DNA of 64,000 nt from Hydnum rufescens UP504. Taxonomy: Eukaryota; Basidiomycota; Agaricomycetes; Cantharellales; Hydnaceae. The position numbers and the translations under genes were made by a program. The notes under the pieces were generated by a model. That model saw only the letters and a program-made list of their open reading frames with translations, searched no databases and was not told the origin of the DNA. Below are positions 37,501 through 46,698 of this stretch, in pieces (within the stretch, counting starts at the first letter, position 1; each line of letters begins with the position of its first letter). Location: NCBI GenBank assembly GCA_014904985.1, contig MU128941.1, positions 232,419 through 296,418 of the forward strand, written 5' to 3'.

Positions 37501-40146
37501 GAAGACAGGGAGAAATTAGGAAGGTATCGAAAGATTGCTAGGGTCTTTCCGAGGGAGGTCGTAGGTTCGGCTAGTTCCTCGTTCACGTGATGGTTCTCAT
37601 ACTCCAAGTATGTGTGACTGCGTCCCCAAAAACTACTCCGTAGTTATTCCCACGTGCTCCATGATCCCATTTTTGCAGTAATCCCTTTCCAGGCACAAAA
37701 TTGGACATTTCACCTGTGTTACGTGTCCACAATTGCAGTGTTCCCTGCAGGGTCTCGAAGTCGTCAATAATAATCGGTTATATTCGTGCATTTCTTCTTT
37801 CCTTCGGCGTCTATTCCCCGTGGTCCATTTGAAGATTCTTCTAGTCTATAACCCACTGCTTCACTGTGATTTTGTGCATGGCTCCTCGGTGAGAAGGGGG
37901 CCTCACTATTCCTTAACGATCAAAAATGCATGGGATTCTATTGTCGGGGTTACAGGTCCCCTCCTCTCCCGAACAATATTGGAAATGCCAAGCCTCCTGC
38001 ACTCATTGGACAGGGTCATTCCTCTTGAAGATTTATCTATGATAGATAGGGTACTGGCAGATATCGTCATAGTGTCGCTCTTAGGCCCTATCATATACTG
38101 TCATATATGGATTGTTCTCTTCCAATTTCATATCCCACGAATCGCCACTCGTAAGTGTTATCAAGAACTGAGAGGAAGTAGAAAATATAAGAAGAGCTGC
38201 CACCCGCCGACATCTCAACTCCCATCGCCTCCAATCCCGAGGCCGGGGGGCATCACAGCACTGCTGGCCTCCGCTCTCCTTGCTTAAAAATCATCCTGGA
38301 ACTCCAACATTCAGAGGTTTAGGGGGAAGTCAAGGACATAGTTCTTCGACCGACGTTGATAGCATTGAGATAACTGCCTTCCTCGCAGCCGACTTCTGGG
38401 GGGGAAAGCATGTAAGGAGAGTGCTATTCGTCGTTGGTCTATGGACTCGGGCCATGTGTCCTGGTTCCTTCACCCAGGAGTGGTTTTTGGAATCGATGAC
38501 TGCGGCTCCAATGTGCAGTGAGAATTCTTTCGGACTTGTGGTGGTCGTAACGACTTCCCCCTAGATCTTCGAGAAAGCCTGTAAGAAGATCCGGGATTGT
38601 GCCCTGTCGTTTGACCATCAGTAGACCTCGGTACGGGGAGCGCTTCCACTATCGTGGCCAAGTCTGCCTGTGCCACCGATCATGGCGTGAAGAAACGTGG
38701 CTCGTGTCAGTGTGTCCTTGAGTTTCAATCTTGTCGGAAATCATCGCACCTGAAAATGACCCATTCTCCAGGATATGATTCGATATCGATCGCAGTGCAC
38801 TGCATCTTCCACTGGCGGCCTTTCTTAACTCCGTAGACGATTTTCCCTGAAGTGGGTTCATATTTCCGGTTCCCCCGTCTGGAGTCGTATCGTATCAAGG
38901 GTGGGACCTGTCCCTGGGTTCGTCTGCAAGTGTGCGATCAGGGATTTATGGATTCGTGAATGAGGCCCCAGTCGGTGTCGCTGAGGGGCAGAGAGGAATT
39001 ATAGGTTTCCAATGTCTCTCCTCGACAGAGCATGGAAAATTCGGAGGTCCGAACAATTGGTAGGGGAAGATTAGTAGACGACGTTATCTGAGGAAATGGT
39101 GGCCCGCTGGCAGTTACCGAGAGATGCTTACATGTGGGTCAGAACAGACTTGGAGGGGACCGGGGGTTCACAAATTCCAGGCGAAGGGATGCAAGTCCAA
39201 TGTACGCCTAGGATTGCAGATCTAGACCACCTACTATCCTCAAAATTTGGAATAGGCTTTAGAATCATCTCCTAAAAGGTGTAGACGCCCCCTTGAACCC
39301 AGAGAAATCAGTCTCCCAGGATATATAGGCCTATGATGTCTCGTCAAGCCATGCCTATACGGCGGCCGCTAGAAGTGCGTTTGAATGGAAGGCTATGGCG
39401 ATCACGTGTATGGTGATGGGTCTAGACCTCGGCAATGCGATCGGGTTTATTCATCTGCATCCGTGGGATACGTTCTGAGGATGACGTCAGTTCCGACAAG
39501 TTGCAGGTACATTTTATTTTGGCAGAATATCGAGGGTACCCCGTAGTCTAACAGAAGGAAGAACTGCGATGTCACGTTCAGGACCTATCTTAAAGCGGCT
39601 TCTGAGGGCGATTTGCGGCGCAGCAGTACATGCGGACCAGAATTCAGCGGCTGACGAGGTACCAGGAGGGATAGAAGGGCCCTTTCGGGACTTACAGATG
39701 CATATAATCCCATCATCCTCGGGAGGGTGTGCCATGGCAACTACAAACGTTGTCAGGAGCCGGCCCTCCGATAGTACTCTTTCCATACGGTCGATCTCAG
39801 GTGTTGTGTGATACCGTAAGCGCAGTAAGGATTGTGATTTGTGATATGACATGTTAACCCCCACAATGGACAAGAATGCAGTAGGTGTGATCGTTAGAAT
39901 CCTTGACAAATTCCCCAGTGGGTCCCCTCTTTCAGTCACACTTATATCCCAAAGCATACTCCACCTACTTTGACATGACGTGGACTGTAGGAGGTAACTA
40001 AACTAGTGACATGCACACGGATCGTGACGTGACACAACTATGACAACTGTGGCATTATAAAGCCACCTGCCCTTGCTGGTTTTCCTGGCTTTCCGGACTC
40101 GGACTCCCCTAATTCAGCCTAAATTCCTCTGTCATCTCCGTGGATT
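34508..40146. other. 5.6-kb stretch with no convincing gene
   Basis: ORFs exist on both strands (longest 37733-38287 + and 39514-39957 -), but none shows a motif or consistent exon chain. Base composition is like the neighbouring genes rather than the AT-rich repeat zones, so it may hold strongly decayed genes or long regulatory or UTR sequence. Confidence 0.35.
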
Positions 40147-41710
40147 ATGTCCACCTGGAAACAGAACCTCAAACGAGCAAGCGACACCACTTGGAAAGGC
40201 CTTCATTACGTCGGCGCCAAAGTAAATAAACTTTCCGGGAAAGTTGGTGCTGAGGTACAGGCCCTTCACCCTCATATCCACGGGCGCTATCTCATCCTCT
40301 GGCTTTACTCAGGGCTTCTGGCCCCAACCCATGGCTCTGGGTGAGATCCCGTGTTGGTCTTCGACCTCTTTTTGAGAACTAATTCCTCTACCTAATAGAG
40401 ATCGAGAAGTGTAGCCGGATCTTGCGTAGCTTCACGAGTTCGTGTCCTTAATCTCATTTTTTACTTCCCATTGATGTATACAGTTCCTGTCCAGTTGGAC
40501 AACTTCTCGAAACTGCCGGTGCAGAGGGAGATAAGAAGAAGCCGTCTAAAGTTCGGGTCCAAATCCCTCCCAAAGTGAGCATCTCCTGCAGATTCCGGAC
40601 CTCACTAATGCTCATCTGCAGTTCCTGCGGAACGCACAAGGTATATGCGTCCTCTTGAACCACGGCTTGGGTATTCATCACGTCCGGTTTTCAGGCATTG
40701 CCATCTTCACAGTATTTCGGACCGGGCTAGGTTTTTCGGCCGCTAGTGGTAGCGGCGTTGTCATTGCCCGGAATGATGATAACTGTATGATGCTGATTCT
40801 CACCCTCCGGCTCTTATTTGACCTGAATGTGTAGCGTGGGGATCGCCCTCTGGGATTCTCGTGCATACGATTGGATTCGGTATCCTTGCAGGGGAGTCAC
40901 TTTCACCACTTTTGTGTTCTTAAGCCTTATCTTCTCTGTATTGCAGGCGCGGATATCTACGATGTTGTCCTCATACTGCGGAACCGAAAGGCTGTTATGG
41001 CATTTTCAAATCCAAAGGTATCCATTGGCGCTGAATTATCTGTGGCCGCTGGGCCTCTTGGGGCTGGTGCGATGGTAGGTCTTCTTTTCTTCTCTCAGTT
41101 GACCAATCCACTCATGGAAATCTCACTATTCAGCTGGACACAGGGATCGAAGCAGTCCCTGTACTTAGCTATGTGAAAGGAAAAGGTCTCTATGGAGGCG
41201 TCCAATTGGACGGTGAGTCGTCGAACAGTGATTTTGAGCGATCGCGTTATCTCAGCTTGATTAATTCCTCTTCAGGAAATATCATCATTGAACGCAACGA
41301 CGAGAACGCGCGGTTTTACGTACGTCAATTATCCTCGGGGTCCTCGAGCCCTTTATTAATCTCGTCGCTTATCCTCATGTGCTTTGAAGGGGCGACACAT
41401 CAAAGCGAAGGACATTCTGGCCGGTGGCATTAATCGACCGGCGGACGCTGATCTCCTCGTAGCAACTATTGAATCGGCTGAAGGGCAACACACCGAGCCC
41501 ACATCATCATCTTCTCCACACCACATTACAAACATCCGTGAACGATTGAGTGGATCTGTTTCGCCCCCTGTGTCTGAAACTCGGGGGGTGGGTCCAGGAA
41601 TGAACAAATCGGAACTAGGTGTACATGACGATGATGCGGAGGCGAACCATGTGTCTGGCCCAGATTCTTCATATATCCCACCTCCCTCATACCCTCACCC
41701 TTCTCTTTAA
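40147..41710 (+). CDS. SYLF-domain (Ysc84-like) protein, 11 exons
   Basis: Exons 40147-40254, 40313-40340, 40399-40441, 40484-40574, 40622-40640, 40695-40784, 40835-40879, 40947-41074, 41134-41212, 41276-41319 and 41390-41710 join in frame to 331 residues. The SYLF domain fills residues ~40-260: EIEKCSRILRSFT, FLRNAQGIAIFTVFRTGLG, SGSGVVIARND, SPSGILVHTIGFGADIYD, ELSVAAGPLGAG, VLSYVKGKGLYGGVQLDG and NIIIERNDENARFYG. The C-terminal ~80 residues are Ser/Pro-rich and disordered; no SH3 domain is seen, unlike yeast Ysc84. SYLF domains bind phosphoinositides and, in Ysc84, actin at endocytic patches. The 19-nt and 28-nt exons are unusually small. It is the last gene before the repeat zone. Confidence 0.88.
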
Positions 41711-42174
41711 TGTTCTCCAAAGCTGTATGCGTGTACACACCTGTAAAGCTGTAACTACAGTCTGTTTGGTTATGTGTACTTGGAAGTATTCCCCGACTCT
41801 TACGTAAGTAAGAGAGTTGGACGTCACAAGACCAGGACTTTCATTTCCGATGTCCAAGGCTGTGCATACTTTGCTTAATCCAATGAGACGTCTCGCTTGC
41901 TGTCCAGCATGTTCAATGCACACCGTGCTTTCATGGCTATGCAGTCTGCAGAGTTACCCGCCTTGTTTGTATTCAACTGTTCGACAGAGAGCTCAAGTTG
42001 GAGCGCACTCGGGAGCACGTGACTCTATCCCACCCCCGCTTGTCTAACTGTGAGTCAAGAAAAAGGGGGGTCCAAAAATTAATGATTGAGACCGATAGAG
42101 GAGAGGAGAGGTCGAGTGGATGGAGCGCAGTTGTGAACACGTGATTCCATCCCTCTGAAAAGTATTCTTTCTAT
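41711..42174. other. Transition from gene block to repeat zone
   Basis: No gene. Two related ~30-bp segments containing GAGCRC...CACGTGA..C..ATCCC occur near 42000-42030 and 42122-42153, suggesting a small duplicated motif around CACGTG. Confidence 0.45.
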
Positions 42175-42701
42175 GACCTTAAGGCCCCACATGACTTTAC
42201 GTAATCACCAGGCACTGGTTTACGGTAAGACCTGAGGGGGCTGTGACACGTGACCATCTTTGTTTAAGCCCCAGGCTGTGACCTCAACTAGGGATTATAA
42301 GTGCCAGCTGAGAGCAGTCACTGCCAACCATACATGAATGGCATAATTTTGCAAGAAATCTACTGCCAGATTTTTCCCCTGGCATCTGTCCCTGTTTGGC
42401 AATCAGGTCCTGTGTGGCGGAAAGTGCTTGTCCATCTCAAGCTGATATGGGCCATTAATACTGATTACTGTAAGGGGCATTTGAAGTGGTTAGATTCACA
42501 TTCCCAACCAGTGCTATATGGCTGGTGGAATCACAAACAAGATCAGGGGAAAGATGAACATGATTTAAATGTGGATGATGGAGGGTCTGAGTACAATGAG
42601 AGCAATGACAATGGAAATGCCAACATTCAGTTTATTTTATAGCAGTTCTGCAAATAAGATGCACAACTAGGCCATGCAGTATAGAATATAGAGCACTCCT
42701 C
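42175..42701 (+). repeat. Repeat A, copy 1, with ORF
   Basis: About 527 bp, starting GACCTTAAGGCCCC and ending GAGCACTCCTC. It is nearly identical to 45659-46170. It carries an open frame (42301-42642) preserved in both copies. Family unknown. Confidence 0.85.
42301..42642 (+). CDS. Repeat-borne ORF, ~113 residues, unknown
   Basis: The frame (ESSHC, QEIYCQIFPLASVPVWQS, WAINTDYCKGHLKW, LYGWWNHKQDQGKDEH) is kept open in both copies of repeat A. The second copy is five residues shorter from in-frame 3- to 9-base deletions. No domain recognised; it may be part of a transposon-encoded protein. The frame opens with GTG; the first ATG gives a shorter protein. Confidence 0.4.
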   Translation: MPAESSHCQPYMNGIILQEIYCQIFPLASVPVWQSGPVWRKVLVHLKLIWAINTDYCKGHLKWLDSHSQPVLYGWWNHKQDQGKDEHDLNVDDGGSEYNESNDNGNANIQFIL

Positions 42702-42702
42702 T

Positions 42703-42896
42703 TGTGTGATAAAAGAACCTCAGTGCAGGGTACAATTGTGGAGGTACAAACCAGTGGGGGTTTACATGCAGTACCTACACTATATATAGTAAAATAGGGG
42801 GTGGCCCTAGAGTGGGCTGGAACAGCAAAGAAAGGGGAGGCCGCAATTTGGCATGTGATATGAATATGCTGTAGCCGATAACTGCCCATTTCAACA
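42703..42896 (-). repeat. Minus-strand copia-type LTR, copy 1 (repeat B)
   Basis: On the minus strand it reads TGTTGAAATGGGCAG ... ATCACACA and is preceded by a GGGGAG polypurine tract, the layout of a copia 3' LTR. About 30 bp of internal sequence (to about 42927) is shared with the copy at 45435-45658. It contains a TATATATAGT box. Confidence 0.8.
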
Positions 42897-43056
42897 CTCC
42901 CCTTGATGGTGGAGGCTATGGCACCAGCGAAAGAACATGAGACAAAAGAAGAAAAATGGGGCAGTCCCCATATGCTCCCACTAGAACAAGAAAATGGGGA
43001 ATGGGAAAGTGAGCAAAAAACATGGACAATGGCTCCCACTGGAGCAAATGAGTTTG
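42897..43056 (-). mobile_element. Internal remnant of the minus-strand copia element
   Basis: Sequence upstream of the polypurine tract of the minus-strand LTR, with recurring CTCCCACTGGAG-like words. The gag-only element has inserted into it. The same type of sequence continues to the right of that insertion at 44507-44600. Confidence 0.5.
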
Positions 43057-43170
43057 TGTTGGAGGCATGAGCTCGGATACATGTATTACATCAGATATAT
43101 TGTACTGGCCCGCCGAATATACGCTAGTTCTTGCTCCTGCCCCCATCCACCTGAACTCGCCCGTTCAACA
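43057..43170 (+). repeat. Left LTR of the gag-only element
   Basis: 114 bp. It differs from the right LTR at eight positions, all transitions, seven of them at CpG sites in one of the two copies. Confidence 0.92.
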
Positions 43171-43186
43171 GGTTATGGGCCCATGC
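43171..43186 (+). promoter_or_regulatory. Primer-binding site, half-tRNA initiator Met type
   Basis: GGTTATGGGCCCATGC starts at the base after the left LTR. Its first part is complementary to the anticodon stem-loop of initiator tRNA-Met (GGGCCCAUAACC), the primer fragment used by copia- and Ty5-like elements. The same 16 bases follow the LTR of the large copia element at 46641. Confidence 0.8.
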
Positions 43187-43342
43187 TCAGGGCTATAGCG
43201 GACCCTGGAAGTCCTCCTTGGAACTCAAGGCACTTGTCTCCCTGACTCTGACCAGGTCACAGACACCTGCATAGTCAGTCACTCACTTAGTCGGTCAGAG
43301 GTACTATAAGTCAGTTGCTGTATCGGTTTGTGCAGCCACCTT

Positions 43343-43430
43343 AAGTTTTGTGTGGGGTGTTGGCTTCGCCCCATATTGGTACACTCAGTTTTGTGTGGGA
43401 TGTTGGCTTCACCCCATATCGGTTCACCTT
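43343..43430 (+). repeat. ~43-bp direct repeat in the gag leader
   Basis: TTTTGTGTGGGRTGTTGGCTTC is repeated at about 43344 and 43389, each followed by a CCCCATAT(T/C)GGT block. It lies between the primer-binding site and the gag start, where packaging signals may sit in LTR elements. Confidence 0.7.
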
Positions 43431-43549
43431 GGTCAGCAAAAATCCCTCGATCAGTTTTATCAGTTTATCCCTTTTCCCAATTTTCCCCGACCACACTCTA
43501 TGACCCTGTCCTACATCCAACCCCACATACTTGCATCCAACCCATCACT

Positions 43550-44368
43550 ATGCCTAAATCAAGCTTTGACAAGCTGAATGATGCTAATTACCACATTTGG
43601 AAGGATTATATGGAGTCGCTCCTTGTTGATAAAGGAGATCTATATACTCTTGTGGATGGTACCAAAATGACACCTCTCACCAGCCCCAACTCAAAGGCCA
43701 TGATCGCATTCAGGAAGAAACAGTGACTAGCATGGGCCACCATCTGCTTGAATGTCGAGCCCAACCAGTTGGTCCACTGCAAGTCCGAAGACCCCAAAGA
43801 GATCTGGGATGAACTTGCGACTGCACACAATGCATGAGGTCTTGCCTCTCTCATGTCGCTCTGGCATACTTTCCATACAATGTCAAAAGAGACCAATGTC
43901 CCCATGCGAACCTGGATCTCCTCAGTCCATGATATTGCCTCACATATCACGGAGCTTGACTCAGATGTAGCCACCGAGGACCTCATCCTTGCGCTCACCT
44001 GCAGACTTCCCCCAGCTTACGAATCCCTCATCATTGCACTCGATTCCACAGACCGTTTGACACTCACCATTGATTATGTTGTCCAGTGACTCCTCAATGA
44101 AGAGGAATGGCAGATCTCAAATGCCATTCCCTCTCATGGACCTACAAGTGCTTATGTTGCACATGCTCGCAGCACACCAGCCCCTCGCACAATCCCCACG
44201 ACCTTAGTATGCTACAACTGCGAACAGACCGGGCACCTCAAGGATGATTGCCCAATCTCAACTTGTGAGGCCAATGCAATGCGAAAGAAGAAGGAGGGCT
44301 TGGCAAATGCAGCTGAAACTGTGAATGTTGCTTCAGGGGGTGCGGATGATCCAATTGAGATGTTTTGA
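43550..44368 (+). pseudogene. gag of the non-autonomous element, interrupted by three TGA codons
   Basis: One frame of 272 codons from ATG 43550 to TGA 44366. It has a UBN2/copia-type gag region (SSFDKLNDANYHIWKDYME, EIWDELATAHNA, LILALTCRLPPAYESLI) and a C-terminal CCHC zinc knuckle (CYNCEQTGHLKDDC). Interruptions are TGA at 43724, 43838 and 44087, each at a plausible arginine codon; there is no frameshift. In the intact family gag forms the virus-like particle shell and binds the RNA through the knuckle. Confidence 0.85.
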
Positions 44369-44392
44369 TTATATACCTCACTCGAGAGGGTG

Positions 44393-44506
44393 TGTTGGAG
44401 GTACGAGCTTGGATACATGTATTACATCAGATATATTGTACCGGCCCACCAAATATACGCTAGTTCTTGCTCCTGCCCCCATCCACCTGAACTCACCCAT
44501 TCAACA
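44393..44506 (+). repeat. Right LTR of the gag-only element
   Basis: 114 bp, the partner of 43057-43170, followed directly by the GTTTG duplication. Confidence 0.92.
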
Positions 44507-44855
44507 GTTTGAACAGGAATGGGGGGGGCAAGGGAAAACAGGGAGAAGGGCATACTCCCACTGGAGTAGAGACCATAAACACCAAAAAACTTAAACCTAT
44601 CAGTAGCAGGACCATGAGCCAAGCTGTCTGAGCTCCCTCACATGAACTGAGAACTAGGGTATTGCATGGGGTCCCCGCAGGGGAATTTAGGACCTCCTGC
44701 CTCATGGGGTTGAAAACCTGCCCCCGTGACTCATGGGGGTAGAAGCCATGGGATACATGATGGGGTTGAAAAACCCAAAGGAAACCTGTGGGTTTCCTGC
44801 AGGACCATATCCTCATACTGTATATGGCCCATACAGTATACTGAGGGCCAGAATA
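44507..44855. other. Repeat-derived spacer
   Basis: Continuation of the DNA into which the gag-only element inserted (GTTTGAACAGGAATGG). It includes short repeats of CATGGGGTTGAAAACC and CATGGGGTAGAAGCC type at 44700-44775. No gene seen. Confidence 0.4.
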
Positions 44856-45318
44856 TTTAATATTTATTTATTTATTGCAACTATATACAATGAGTGTTGC
44901 ATCAGATGTAGGGGCCTTGGCTGTGATCTCATCAGGCAAATTTTCATGCAGGGAAGGACAATGTGTGGCTGCGTGGCTATTGGGCAGGGTTTGTGTGGGA
45001 TTTGATGGGGTGTTCATATTGGGTCGCAGGTGGCTGCCTGTTTCGTCTTGTGTGTTCTTGTTGTGGGGTTTTGTGGATTGAGAGGACACTTGAGAGGACA
45101 CCTAGAATGATCAAGAACACGTTAGTTTAAAGAAAAAACAGAAGTAGAGTGCTCAAAGAGCAGCAGTATTGGGCACTGTTGTCACTGAGACACTTACAAT
45201 GATTACCACACCCACCACAGTGGGTGTGTGGTATGAGATGGAGTCAATCGTCATGTTCAGGGGCTGGGCACTCAGGGCTTGGGCAGCTGTGCATCAAAAT
45301 TTGTGTTGGGGACTCATC
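44856..45318 (-). repeat. Diverged single copy of the hairpin exon-intron cassette
   Basis: Homologous to the units at 62.1-63.7 kb. On the minus strand: an exon end with hairpin 1 (45205-45232), 8 nt later the donor GTAAGT (45197), an intron 45102-45197 with a degenerate hairpin 2 (45149-45176), branch ACTAACG, acceptor CTAG, and a final exon (45101-44868) open for 77 codons. Its stop lies inside an AATAAATAAATA tail. At 45318 it is cut by an LTR fragment. Confidence 0.75.
44868..45101 (-). CDS. Last-exon ORF of the cassette copy, 77 codons
   Basis: The open frame begins exactly at the predicted splice acceptor and ends in the AATAAA tail (LPDEITAKAPTSDATLIVY, then SCNK and stop). The DEI...P pattern resembles TIDEIAYHTPA in one unit of the array. 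No known domain. Coding status is unproven. Confidence 0.35.
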   Translation of the reverse strand: MSSQVSSQSTKPHNKNTQDETGSHLRPNMNTPSNPTQTLPNSHAATHCPSLHENLPDEITAKAPTSDATLIVYSCNK

Positions 45319-45433
45319 TGTCAGGGCCACGCTGCAATGAGAGCACCAAACAAATATAAACACAGATAATTCCGGCTAAGTCCGGTGTAAGTCTGGCTAA
45401 GTCCGAGAGAATCCGGGCAGGAATGAGATAACG
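45319..45433 (-). repeat. Truncated minus-strand fragment of the 59.2-kb LTR family
   Basis: The sequence from TGTCAGGGCCACGCTGC to GAGATAACG is the reverse complement of about 59728-59839, the right end of the solo LTR, with scattered transitions. It is truncated where repeat B begins. Confidence 0.85.
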
Positions 45434-45434
45434 T

Positions 45435-45658
45435 TGTGTGATAAAAAGAACCTCAGTGCAGGTACAATTGTGGAGGTACAAACCATGGGGTTTACATGCA
45501 GTACCTACACTATATTATAAAAATAGGGGGTGGCCCTAGAGTGGCTGGAACAGCAAAGAAAGGGAGGCCGCAATTTGGCATGTGATATGAATATGCTGTA
45601 GCCGATAACTGCCCATTTCAACACTCCCTTGATGGTGGAGGCTATGGACCAGCGAAAG
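45435..45658 (-). repeat. Minus-strand copia-type LTR plus ~35 bp internal, copy 2 (repeat B)
   Basis: Same two ends as copy 1 at 42703-42927 (TGTGTGATAAAA ... CCAGCGAAAG), with small deletions. The shared internal end point shows that copies 1 and 2 descend from one truncated fragment rather than from independent insertions. Confidence 0.85.
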
Positions 45659-46170
45659 GACCTTAAGGCCCCACATGACTTTACGTAATCACCAGGCACT
45701 GGTTTACGGTAAGACCTGAGGGGGTTGTGACACGTGACCATCTTTGTTTAAGCCCCAGGCTGTGACCTCAACTAGGGATTGTAAGTGCCAGCTGAGAGCA
45801 GTCACTGCCAACAATATGTGAATGGCATAATTTTGCAAGAAATCTACTGCCAGATTTTTCCCCTGGCATCTGTCCCTGTTTGGCAATCAGATCCTGTGTG
45901 GTGGAAAGTGCTTGTCCATCTCAAGCTGATATGGGCCATTAATACTGATTACTGTAAGGGGCATTTGAAGTGGTCAGATTCACATTCCCAACCAGCGCTA
46001 TATGGCTGGTGGAATCACAAACAAGATCAGGGGAAGGATGAACATTTAAATGTGGATGATGGAGGGTCTGAGTATAATGAGAGCAATGACAACATTCAGT
46101 TTATTTTATAGCAGTTCTGCAAATAAGATGCACAACTGAGCCATGCAGTATAGAATATAGAGCACTCCTC
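45659..46170 (+). repeat. Repeat A, copy 2, with ORF
   Basis: Second copy of 42175-42701. Here it lies to the right of repeat B, whereas copy 1 lies to the left of it. The ORF (45785-46111, 108 residues) stays open despite small in-frame deletions. Confidence 0.85.
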
Positions 46171-46425
46171 CCCCCCCAAATGTGTGACCTCCCAAGCCCC
46201 ATGCTATAAGCCTCACTCCAGAGGGCCTGTGACCTGTGACTGGGGCTTACAGTCATAACACTACAGTATCTCCACTTGGGACACAGTTCAAGGTCTATTT
46301 TCCACCTCAGGCCCCCCATTTTGGCAACTTCCTTAGGTTGACTATGTCCTGTGTTGATGTCAACCTAGTGAGGTAGAACTACATGTGTATCTTTGTGGAG
46401 CTACATTTGGATTTTTGCATACAAA
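46171..46425. other. Spacer left of the large copia element
   Basis: No gene. It contains a short inverted repeat (GTTGACTATGTCC...GATGTCAAC) near 46337 and a CCTAGTGAGGTAGAACTA word similar to CCTAATGAGGTGGGAACT near 3895. It ends with the ACAAA target duplication (46421-46425). Confidence 0.45.
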
Positions 46426-46640
46426 TATTGCAGGTGGCACAAATAGGCAACCCCCGAGACATGCCTTCCCCTTTCCCTCAGCCATATAGCTGTAGTGCGT
46501 ATGACTGAGGTATGGTCCACCTATCTTGTCCTGTCCCCATATCAACCCAACTCACACATGTACATAGTTATCCATCTAATAGGTACATAATACATCAGCC
46601 ATATAGCCATAGCACATATGACTGAGTTATCCATCTAATA
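46426..46640 (+). repeat. 5' LTR of the large copia element
   Basis: 215 bp. It lacks about 35 bp (the segment after TTGCAGGTGGCA) present in the 3' LTR. It contains two related CAGCCATATAG...GACTGAG blocks. Confidence 0.9.
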
Positions 46641-46656
46641 GGTTATGGGCCCATGC
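46641..46656 (+). promoter_or_regulatory. Primer-binding site of the large copia element
   Basis: GGTTATGGGCCCATGC, identical to the site in the gag-only element and complementary to the initiator tRNA-Met anticodon arm. Confidence 0.8.
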
Positions 46657-46698
46657 CTAAGACACTGACCAACTGGTACTGACTCCCATCATCCACAC

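Larger units (their letters stand above)
43057..44506 (+). mobile_element. Non-autonomous gag-only LTR retrotransposon, complete with TSD
   Basis: Two 114-bp LTRs (43057-43170, 44393-44506; TGTTGGAGG ... TTCAACA) flank 1222 bp of internal DNA whose only coding region is a gag. The 5-bp target-site duplication GTTTG stands on both sides (43052-43056, 44507-44511). A half-tRNA primer-binding site directly follows the left LTR, and a short GAGAGGGTG polypurine tract precedes the right LTR. No protease, integrase, RT or RNase H is present, so copying must have relied on another element. The full copia element nearby has the same primer-binding site. Confidence 0.92.

Noticed and set aside
37733..38287. 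184-residue ORF
   Set aside because: Composition is mixed and hydrophobic without pattern, there is no motif, and no exon partners were found; most likely a chance ORF.
44493..44816. Minus-strand 107-residue ORF next to the gag-only element
   Set aside because: Reads through LTR and repeat spacer sequence; no domain, so treated as a chance frame in repeat DNA.
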